From an uncultured Trichormus sp. (lineage in GTDB: Bacteria > Cyanobacteriota > Cyanobacteriia > Cyanobacteriales > Nostocaceae): a stretch of DNA of 37,201 bases. The DNA lies in contig CAKZGI010000098.1 in the NCBI GenBank assembly GCA_936914905.1, positions 1 through 37,201 of the forward strand, read 5' to 3'. Shown piece by piece: positions 16,279-24,690 of this stretch; within the stretch, counting starts at the first letter, position 1, and each line of letters opens with the position of its first letter. The notes under the pieces were generated by a model. It saw nothing but the letters and a program-made list of their open reading frames with translations. It did not search any database and was not told the DNA's origin. Position numbers and translations under genes: made by a program.

Positions 16279-16602
16279 TTATTTGTTGAGCATGACTTCT
16301 TTTTTCTTTTTCATGATGGCTAAGTATTCATTGCGAGTTCCATCCACTCGATAATGATCACAAATTTGACAGAGTTTCAGGATATCCAAGCGGCTAAATA
16401 CTTTTTGATGTTCAATTCCGTTGTCGTTGCGCCACCGCCAGAAAGTTGTTCTATCAATCCGGCGATCGCTCTCAGGCCATCTGCGTCGTGATAGGAAATC
16501 TACCAATTCATCTTCATAAAAAGAGTAGCCTTTTGGTAACTTGAGAAGTTCTTCTCTCAACTCATTTAGCGGTATGAGTGGATCTAGCTCAGATAGTCTC
16601 AT
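16279..16602 (-). CDS. Small putative DNA-binding protein, family not recognised
   Basis: A 107-residue basic protein. The central part (RRIDRTTFWRWRNDNGIEHQ, then KVFSRLDILKLCQICDHYR) looks like a winged or MerR/excisionase-like helix-turn-helix followed by a second helix, and the C-terminus is very basic (MKKKKEVMLNK). There is no membrane segment. It lies between devB and the synthase cluster, on the devB strand, which makes it a candidate local regulator; this is inference from position. The start at ATG 16602 is the first in frame. Confidence 0.6.
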   Translation of the reverse strand: MRLSELDPLIPLNELREELLKLPKGYSFYEDELVDFLSRRRWPESDRRIDRTTFWRWRNDNGIEHQKVFSRLDILKLCQICDHYRVDGTRNEYLAIMKKKKEVMLNK

Positions 16603-17573
16603 GCCAGCAAGCCCTTAATAGTTTCTTGTAATTCCAATTTTGCAGAACCGTAAATACAATCTGGTTGAATTGCATGAATTTGTACTGCGATACAATCAGT
16701 TTAAGACTGAATAGACTAATGAATTAATCAGGTGAATTTATATATTTAATCTACCTTATTCCATGTCTAATCACTGACCTAAACAAACAGTATGGATTTA
16801 CATTTACATCATTCAACCACAAACAATAAACTGATTAATACACAATTTCAACCCTTATGCAACAAATATGTCTAAATCAAATTCGTAGGGGACACAAAAT
16901 TAATTATTAGTTCATAAAGCTTGTTTTCATTTGTTACTTATTTACCGAGAAATAGTATCTATATTTCTTATAATCTTAATTATTTCATACTTTAGATATA
17001 GTAACGAGTAACTAAGTTTACCAGTTTATTCATTAATGATTTGAGGAAATCTTTGTCTGCTCATTAACCACCTGATAAATCAGATCCAGACTATTAATGG
17101 AAAATCTCCTCTCAGATAGATGTAACAATGTTTGACTACTTATATCCATCTCAATTTTGCTTGACTTTACACCTTTTTTATGATTTCGTAAAATTTATAT
17201 GCAACTTTAGATATTAACTTGGCAATATCAGCTAATTATTGATATTACTTGGATAAGTAAATAATTCACCGCTATGCCTCAAGCAACTTGATATTTTTCT
17301 AATTTTATTGAGTTGCATTTGAGTTGCAAAAGTTTTGTCACCCATCTAAAATAAGTCTCAAGCGGCAGTTGAAGCGAAAGTACAGGGTAGAGAATTACGT
17401 TTTCTCTAAAAACTATTCTAGCTTGAGCCGCTAAGCGAAGCATTTTACCAAATTGAAGAACCTTAATAATTTGTTTACATAGAGAAGTTTGCCATCTCTA
17501 GTTGTTTAATTTAGAGAAAAAACAAATTTATTATCATCTCTATCTTCCACTACAGAATAGTGAATAAATAGTC
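16603..17573. other. 970-bp control region upstream of the synthase cluster
   Basis: No gene is visible on either strand. It is very AT-rich and should contain the promoter of the plus-strand cluster and that of the small gene on the minus strand. The only recognisable site is a GTA-N8-TAC at 17008-17021. The long spacing to the synthase start (over 550 bases) suggests a long leader or a second promoter nearer the gene. Confidence 0.6.
17008..17021 (+). promoter_or_regulatory. NtcA-type site upstream of the synthase cluster
   Basis: GTAACTAAGTTTAC is a perfect GTA-N8-TAC. No canonical TAN3T box lies 20-24 bases downstream. By base composition such a match would occur by chance about once per 3 kb, so the site alone is weak evidence; the matching site at devB makes shared control more plausible. 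Confidence 0.4.
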
Positions 17574-20500
17574 ATGGCCGCTTCCAAATTCGAAGCTGCA
17601 TTATCACAATTACAAATTGAAGTCAGTAATTGTGAAAAAGCTCTGTTCCAGATGATCAATGAGAGAAGTAATATGTCAGAAAACACAAACATCATTAATC
17701 AAATTAATAAACAATTGCAACAAACTAATATAGCAATTATTGGGATGGCTTCAATATTCCCCAAATCCAAGAATTTACAGGAATATTGGCAAAATATAAT
17801 TCAAAAAGTGGATTGTATTACTGATGTTCCCCCTTCCCGCTGGAGTATAGAAGACTATTATAATCCTGACCCCAAAGCCCCAGATCAAACTTACTGCAAG
17901 CGTGGTGGATTTATCCCAGATATTGATTTTAATCCGATGGAATTTGGTTTACCTCCGAATATTTTAGAGGTAACGGATATTTCTCAATTACTAGGTTTGG
18001 TAGTAGCAAAAGAGGCAATGGAAGATGCTGGTTACAGCGAATCTCGACAGTTTAATCGTCAACGTACTGGGGTCATATTAGGTGTAGCCATTGGTAGACA
18101 ACTAGCAGTACCTTTGGGTGCAAGGTTGCAATATCCAATCTGGGAAAAAGTTCTCAAGAACAGTGGTTTATCAGAAGTAGATACCCAAAAAGTGATTGAT
18201 AAAGTCAAAAGTGCTTATGTGCAGTGGGACGAAAATGCCTTCCCTGGAATGTTAGCTAATGTGATTTCTGGACGTATCGCCAACCGCCTTGACTTGGGAG
18301 GAATGAACTGTGTAGTAGATGCAGCTTGCGCCAGTTCTTTAGGTGCATTAAAAATGGCAATTAGCGAACTAGTTGAACATCGCGCCGATATGATGATCAC
18401 TGGTGGAGTTGACACCGATAATTCGATTTTTGCCTATATGTGTTTTAGCAAAACTCCAGCGGTTTCTCCTGGTGATAAAGTCAAACCATTTGATGTAGAT
18501 TCTGATGGGATGATGTTAGGTGAAGGCTTGGGAATGTTGGTAGTCAAGCGCTTAGAAGATGCAGTGCGAGATAGCGATCGCATCTATGCTGTTATTAAAG
18601 GTATTGGCAGTTCTAGCGACGGTAAGTATAAGAGCATATATGCACCCCATTCCGAAGGACAAATTAAAGCCTTACGTCGTGCTTATGAAAATGCCGGGTA
18701 TTCACCGGAAACTGTGGGTTTAATTGAAGCACATGGTACAGGAACAATGGTAGGAGATCCCACAGAATTTACCTCTATTAAAGAAGTATTTGGTGAAAAC
18801 AATTCCCAAACCCAATATATTGCTTTAGGTACGGTTAAATCACAAATTGGACATACCAAAGCGGCAGCAGGTGCAGCAAGTTTAATTAAAACAGCTTTGG
18901 CATTGCATCACAAAGTATTACCACCCACAATTAACATTACTAAACCACATCCAAAATTAAATATTGAGAATTCACCATTTTATTTAAATACAGAAACTAG
19001 ACCTTGGATTAGTAACCAACCCAGACGCGCTGGTGTCAGTGCATTTGGTTTTGGAGGGACAAATTATCACGTTGTTTTGGAGGAATATGAAAATGAACAT
19101 CATCACTCATATCGTTTACACAATACTGCAAAATCAATTTTATTATTTGCATCCACAACCCAAGAATTGTTATCTCGCTGTGAAGACATTCAAGGACAAT
19201 TAACATCACCAGAAAAAGAAATACATTATCAACAACTAATTAGAGGATCTCAATCTCTAGAAGTTCCTGTCAATTGCGTGAGAATTGGATTCGTTGCCGA
19301 TTCCTTAACCCAAGCTGAAGAATTATTGCGAATTAGTATTAATCAGTTACGAAACAAACCAGAAGCGGGATCATGGGAACATCCCAAAGGAATTTATTAC
19401 CGCCAAAAAGGGATAGAAACTACAGCTAAAATAGTAGCTTTATTTTCTGGACAAGGTTCTCAATATTTGGAAATGGGGCGAGAACTAGTAGTTAACTTTC
19501 CCTGCTTACATGAAACCTATATTTATATGGATAAGCTGCTGTGTGAAGATCGGTTAAAACCTATTTCTGAAGTTGTATTTCCCCAGCCAGTTTTTGATCA
19601 ATCACAAAAGCAACATCAGCTAGAAACACTGCAAAAAACAGAATATGCACAGCCAGGAATTGGCATTTTTAGTGCAGGTTTATACAAGATATTACAACAG
19701 GCTGGTTTTAAAGCTGATTTTGTCGCCGGTCATAGCTTTGGAGAATTGACAGCTTTGTGGGCTGGTGGTGTTTTAAGTGAAGAAGATTATTTCTTCTTAG
19801 TCAGAGAAAGGGGAAAAGCAATGGCTACACCCGCAGAATCTGACGCGGGGGGAATGTTGGCGGTAAAAGGTGATATTAATCAGCTAAAGGAATTAATTAA
19901 AGATTTTCCCCAAGTTGCTATTGCTAATTGGAATTCTCAGCATCAGGTGGTTTTAGGTGGAAAAACAGCAGAAATTACCAAAGTGCAGAATTTTCTCAAA
20001 GAGAAGGGATTTTCTACATTTTTATTAGAAGTTTCCGCAGCTTTTCATACACCATTAGTATCCTATGCCCAAAAACCTTTTGCTCAAGCGATTGAAAAGG
20101 TAACTTTTAATTCTGCTAAAATTCCAGTTTATACGAATCTAACTGCTGGATTCTACCCAAATGAAGCGCCAGCAATTCAGAAAAATCTCAAAGAACATTT
20201 GTTAAATCAGGTCTTGTTCCAACAAGAAATTGAGAATATCTATAAGGCTGGTGGTTATTGCTTTGTTGAGTTTGGTCCCAAAAACGTTCTCACAAACTTA
20301 GTGAAAGAGATTTTAGGTGATAAACCCCATATTGCTGTCGCCTTGAATAGGAATTCAACTAAAAATAGCGATTTAGGATTACGAGAAGCAGTAATACAAT
20401 TACGAGTTACTGGTGTAGCTTTGCAAAATATCGACCCCTATCAAATTGAAACCAAAATTCCCGAAGTTAATAAAAAGAAAGTTCTGAATGTGCGACTCAA

Positions 20501-23500
20501 CAGCACTAATATCACCCACAAAGCACAAAAAGCATTTGCACAAGCACTAGAAAATGGTCATAAAATCAGTGCAAATTCTCCCGAAGGAGAACCACAACCT
20601 GCTTTTGCTGAAACAACTATTACCTTACCAACAATTAGGGAAGATTTAGAGGAAGAATACAGTTATCATACATCTATGAATAATGATGTAAATTATAGGA
20701 ACGATAGCAATTTAGAAAAAGTAGCAATTCAACTGCCCAATTACGACCGACTTATTGATAGTTTAGAACATTCCCTAGCAGAATTTACTCGTCAACAACG
20801 TGATATAATGCACGTTCATGAACAATCTTTGCAAAATCAAACAGAATATACAAAGACTTTCTATGAATTGACGCAACAACAGTATAAGTTGTTAGAAAAT
20901 GGGGATATAAATGAGTATCAAGCACAAACACAACAACTAGCTATTTCTAGTTCTGAACGTAATATGATGCGGCTTCATGATCATCAAGCTGACACCCTCC
21001 GCATTCATGAAAAATATTTGAACTATCAGCAAGATTATGCCAACAATTACTTTCAATTACTGCATAAACATTATAAGTTTTTGTTGGTTACTGATGATAT
21101 TCCTGTTCCTCAGCATCATTTAGTAGAAGAAACAAATGGAAAAACCTCTGTGAATAGAAGTGGGGCTAATATTTCCCCTTCTTTTGCAGGAGAGGGATTA
21201 GGAGAGAAGTTAATTTCTCCTCCTAAACAAGAGGAACAGTTAGAAGAAAACTCAAATACCATCACAGTCATACCCACAATTCCCATTAATATTGATACCT
21301 CCACTCTTGGACAAACTCTACTTAGTATTGTCAGTGATAAAACAGGCTATCCAGTGGAAATGTTAGACCTGTCAATGGATATTGAGGCAGATTTAGGAAT
21401 TGATTCTATCAAACGGGTGGAAATATTAGGAGGATTGTTAGAACTTTACCCAGATTTACCCAAACCGAACCCAGAAGAATTAGGTCAATTGCGGACACTG
21501 GGACAAATTGCGGAGTATATTAAAATTCTAGTTCTAGAGTTAGAAAATCAGAAAGTAGAAGTTTCAGAACCAAAAAATTTTCCAGTACAAATGTTAGTGG
21601 AAGTCCCTCACCAAGATGTTGCGAATGAACCACAGATTTTGGAATTTCACCCCAATGTTGCTGATACGGAAAGTTTCATTTCTGCCAGTGAAGATGATGT
21701 AAAACAATCTACTGGAGATGAAATGACGCAGATAGTAGAAAGAGTACCAGCAATCACAATACCCGCAGATTTGAGTAACGTTCTCCTCACCATTGTCAGT
21801 GATAAAACAGGTTATCCGGCAGAAATGTTAGAATTGTCAATGGATATTGAGGCAGATTTAGGAATTGATTCTATCAAACGGTTGGAAATATTAGGAGGAC
21901 TGTTAGAACTTTATCCAGATTTACCAAGACCTAACCCTGAAGAATTAGCAGAATTAAGGACATTGGGACAAATTGTTGAGTATATCCAACATCAGACTCA
22001 GGGTGTAACCAAGTTACTAACTAATGAAAAAGAAGAATTTACATCGACAGAATTACATCCTCAAATTCTTCGCAGTCCGGCAAAATTAAAATCGCTTTCC
22101 CAACCAGATGCGTTAGATTTTATAATTCCTGAAACCCATGTCATTCTCATTACAGATGACGGCTATTCCACTACTGAAGAATTAGCTACATCTTTGATAG
22201 CAAAAGGTGTGAAACTTGTAGTTTTAAGCTTCCCTAACATTCAATCAAATTTACCTGCGGAAATTAATCGGGTAACATTAACTGATTGGGATGAAAAAAG
22301 TTTACAACAACAGTTAATTAACATTGCAGATAATTTTGGTACTGTAGCTACTTTCATTCATCTAAACCCTGTATTCAGCGGTAGTAATCAAATAGAAAAA
22401 TCTATTCTCCGTCATATCTTTTTAATCGCTAAACATCTCAAAACATCACTTAATGAAGCAGCAACAAAATCACGTAGTTGTTTTCTTTGTGTTACGCGTC
22501 TAGATGGTGAATTTGGACTAGGAAACACAACTAATTTTAGTCCTATTAGTGCAGGACTATTCGGATTAACTAAGAGTTTAAATCAAGAATGGGAAAGTGT
22601 GTTTTGTCGTTCCCTTGATTTAAGCCCTGATTTAGATCCGCATACATCTGTAAAACACATACTTGCAGAAATTCATGACCCCAATTTGTTAGTTACAGAA
22701 GTAGGATATAGCAGCAAAGGTAGATGTACTTTAGTTGCAGAACCCTCTTCCCTCAGTCTCCAATCCCCAATAATCAATCCCCAATCTCAAGTATTTCTTG
22801 TCAGTGGAGGTGCAAAAGGAATAACAGCCCAATGTGTGATTAAATTAGCCCGACAATATCAATGTAAATTCATTCTTTTAGGTCGCTCTAGTAAAGAAAC
22901 AGAACCAGTTTGGGCTGAGGATTGTGAAAATGAAGCCGAATTAAAAAAGCGAATTATGGAGTATTTTCAAGCACAAGGGGAAAAACCAACACCAATAATG
23001 ATACAGAAAAAGTATCATGATATTTCCTCTCAGCGCGAAATCCAAAATACCCTCAAAGCCATCGCAGCCGCAGGAGGAAAAGCAGAATATGTGAGTGTGG
23101 ATATCACTGAGAGCATTGTGCTAGCAGAAAAAATTGCACCTTTAGTTGAATATTTAGGGGCGATAACTGGCATTATTCACGGTGCTGGTAACTTAGCTGA
23201 TAAACGAATTGAGAAGAAAACAATTCAGGATTTTGAAACAGTTTATGCAGCCAAAGTTAAGGGTTTAGAAAATCTGCTAAATTGTGTACATCCAAGCCAA
23301 CTAAAATATTTAATTCTATTTTCTTCGGTGGTTGGTTTCTATGGTAATATAGGACAATCTGATTATGCGATCGCTAACGAAATCCTCAATAAATCAGCCC
23401 ATCTTATCAAACACAATCATCCCCATTGTCATGTAGTGGCCATTAACTGGGGTCCTTGGCAAAGTGGGATGGTATCACCAGAATTAAAAAAAGCCTTTGC

Positions 23501-24479
23501 AGAACGAGGAATTGAAACCATACCCCTAGAAATCGGCACACAAATGTTAGTTGAAGAACTAATAAATACCTATCAAGAAAATGTACAAATCGTAATTGGT
23601 AGCCCATTAGTTTATATTCCCACTACCCTATCCAGCGACTTAAAAACCTATCATATCAAACGCCAATTAAGATTAGAATTCAACCCATTTCTACAGGATC
23701 ATGTAATAGCAAGTCGTCCCGTCCTTCCCGCCACTTGTGGATTATTATGGATGGCTAACGCTTGCGAACAAATCCATCCTGGATTTAAAGCCTTTAGTTG
23801 CAACAACTTCAAAGTTTTGAAAGGAATAGTTTTTGATGAAAGTTTATCAAGTGAATATACTCTAGCAATCCAAGAACTTGCTAAGATTGAAAACAAAGAA
23901 ATAGAGTTAGCAGCTAAAATTAGCAGCATTAATCCAGAAGGAAAAATCAGATATCACTTTAGTACAAATTTAACACTAAAGCGCGAAATTGACACCGCCC
24001 AAAACTACGAATCCCTAAACTTAACCCTAGATGAGCAATTCCTCATCGCAAATCAATTACTTTATCAGAATCGGGGAAGTAGCTTATTTCATGGGATCAC
24101 ATTTCAAGGTGTAAAATCTGTACTAAACGCCAGTCCTGGTAAACTCACCATCAAATGTAAATTACCACAACCTACAGCACAAAACCAGGGACAATTTCCA
24201 GTTCAAACATTCAATCCCTACATAGCTGACGTACAGGTTCAAGCCCTCTGGCTTTGGATTCAACACTTTCATCAAGTCGGTTGTTTACCCTCAGAGATTA
24301 AAACCTTTGAACAATTTGCACCTGTCCCATTTGACGAAACATTTTATGTTACTTGTGAAGTCAAATACAAAACCGCATCAAAAGTAATTGCTGATATCAT
24401 TACCCACAATCGCCAAGGACAAATTTATAATCGCATGATTGGTGCTAAGGGAACTATTTTAACCAAACAAATAGGATAG
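17574..24479 (+). CDS. Large iterative lipid/polyketide synthase, KS-AT-ACP-ACP-KR-DH (HglE/PfaA type)
   Basis: This 2301-residue protein resembles HglE-type and PfaA-type synthases. KS: about 52-505, with C252 (DAACASSLGA), H387 (EAHGTGT) and H427 (IGHTKAAAG). AT: about 620-920, with S721 (GHSFGE) and AFHTP at 823-827, which suggests malonyl units. A helical region with an internal duplication spans about 1055-1170. Two almost identical ACPs follow (S1278, S1433; both DIEADLGIDSIKR). KR: about 1520-2000, with the SGGAKGI nucleotide loop, D1876 (B-type), S1917, Y1931 and N1935. A C-terminal hotdog DH lies at about 2030-2295, with H2043, although the usual Gly of HxxxGxxxxP is Ser. Start ATG 17574 is uncertain; ATG 17673 (MSENTNIINQ) is an alternative. 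The frame is intact over 6.9 kb. The product is probably a long-chain hydroxylated lipid. Confidence 0.93.
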   Translation: MAASKFEAALSQLQIEVSNCEKALFQMINERSNMSENTNIINQINKQLQQTNIAIIGMASIFPKSKNLQEYWQNIIQKVDCITDVPPSRWSIEDYYNPDPKAPDQTYCKRGGFIPDIDFNPMEFGLPPNILEVTDISQLLGLVVAKEAMEDAGYSESRQFNRQRTGVILGVAIGRQLAVPLGARLQYPIWEKVLKNSGLSEVDTQKVIDKVKSAYVQWDENAFPGMLANVISGRIANRLDLGGMNCVVDAACASSLGALKMAISELVEHRADMMITGGVDTDNSIFAYMCFSKTPAVSPGDKVKPFDVDSDGMMLGEGLGMLVVKRLEDAVRDSDRIYAVIKGIGSSSDGKYKSIYAPHSEGQIKALRRAYENAGYSPETVGLIEAHGTGTMVGDPTEFTSIKEVFGENNSQTQYIALGTVKSQIGHTKAAAGAASLIKTALALHHKVLPPTINITKPHPKLNIENSPFYLNTETRPWISNQPRRAGVSAFGFGGTNYHVVLEEYENEHHHSYRLHNTAKSILLFASTTQELLSRCEDIQGQLTSPEKEIHYQQLIRGSQSLEVPVNCVRIGFVADSLTQAEELLRISINQLRNKPEAGSWEHPKGIYYRQKGIETTAKIVALFSGQGSQYLEMGRELVVNFPCLHETYIYMDKLLCEDRLKPISEVVFPQPVFDQSQKQHQLETLQKTEYAQPGIGIFSAGLYKILQQAGFKADFVAGHSFGELTALWAGGVLSEEDYFFLVRERGKAMATPAESDAGGMLAVKGDINQLKELIKDFPQVAIANWNSQHQVVLGGKTAEITKVQNFLKEKGFSTFLLEVSAAFHTPLVSYAQKPFAQAIEKVTFNSAKIPVYTNLTAGFYPNEAPAIQKNLKEHLLNQVLFQQEIENIYKAGGYCFVEFGPKNVLTNLVKEILGDKPHIAVALNRNSTKNSDLGLREAVIQLRVTGVALQNIDPYQIETKIPEVNKKKVLNVRLNSTNITHKAQKAFAQALENGHKISANSPEGEPQPAFAETTITLPTIREDLEEEYSYHTSMNNDVNYRNDSNLEKVAIQLPNYDRLIDSLEHSLAEFTRQQRDIMHVHEQSLQNQTEYTKTFYELTQQQYKLLENGDINEYQAQTQQLAISSSERNMMRLHDHQADTLRIHEKYLNYQQDYANNYFQLLHKHYKFLLVTDDIPVPQHHLVEETNGKTSVNRSGANISPSFAGEGLGEKLISPPKQEEQLEENSNTITVIPTIPINIDTSTLGQTLLSIVSDKTGYPVEMLDLSMDIEADLGIDSIKRVEILGGLLELYPDLPKPNPEELGQLRTLGQIAEYIKILVLELENQKVEVSEPKNFPVQMLVEVPHQDVANEPQILEFHPNVADTESFISASEDDVKQSTGDEMTQIVERVPAITIPADLSNVLLTIVSDKTGYPAEMLELSMDIEADLGIDSIKRLEILGGLLELYPDLPRPNPEELAELRTLGQIVEYIQHQTQGVTKLLTNEKEEFTSTELHPQILRSPAKLKSLSQPDALDFIIPETHVILITDDGYSTTEELATSLIAKGVKLVVLSFPNIQSNLPAEINRVTLTDWDEKSLQQQLINIADNFGTVATFIHLNPVFSGSNQIEKSILRHIFLIAKHLKTSLNEAATKSRSCFLCVTRLDGEFGLGNTTNFSPISAGLFGLTKSLNQEWESVFCRSLDLSPDLDPHTSVKHILAEIHDPNLLVTEVGYSSKGRCTLVAEPSSLSLQSPIINPQSQVFLVSGGAKGITAQCVIKLARQYQCKFILLGRSSKETEPVWAEDCENEAELKKRIMEYFQAQGEKPTPIMIQKKYHDISSQREIQNTLKAIAAAGGKAEYVSVDITESIVLAEKIAPLVEYLGAITGIIHGAGNLADKRIEKKTIQDFETVYAAKVKGLENLLNCVHPSQLKYLILFSSVVGFYGNIGQSDYAIANEILNKSAHLIKHNHPHCHVVAINWGPWQSGMVSPELKKAFAERGIETIPLEIGTQMLVEELINTYQENVQIVIGSPLVYIPTTLSSDLKTYHIKRQLRLEFNPFLQDHVIASRPVLPATCGLLWMANACEQIHPGFKAFSCNNFKVLKGIVFDESLSSEYTLAIQELAKIENKEIELAAKISSINPEGKIRYHFSTNLTLKREIDTAQNYESLNLTLDEQFLIANQLLYQNRGSSLFHGITFQGVKSVLNASPGKLTIKCKLPQPTAQNQGQFPVQTFNPYIADVQVQALWLWIQHFHQVGCLPSEIKTFEQFAPVPFDETFYVTCEVKYKTASKVIADIITHNRQGQIYNRMIGAKGTILTKQIG

Positions 24480-24690
24480 ATAGCTCACACAACGATGTAG
24501 AGGTTGGAAGAATCTCAAAAATATTAACAACGTACATCTCCTCATTCTTCCTGCGTAAGCATTCAGCTTTTTCAGGCTAATACCAAAAATACCTATTTGA
24601 TAATTAACCAATTCTTCAAACATTCTGACTCCTTACCTTTCTGCGCCTCTGCGTGATATTACCTCTTAATTCAAACAATGGAGAATAATC
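24480..24690. other. Spacer between the two synthase genes with a dispersed repeat
   Basis: 211 bases. It holds the second copy of the dispersed repeat (24563-24633), and a GGAGA ribosome-binding site just before ATG 24691. The repeat interrupts an otherwise tight gene order, so a second promoter here is possible but not shown. Confidence 0.55.
24563..24633 (+). repeat. Dispersed direct repeat, copy 2
   Basis: It matches 12432-12502 in the same orientation, with the shared core CCTATTTGATAATTAACCAA and differences mainly near the middle and end. It lies inside the synthase operon. Confidence 0.85.
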
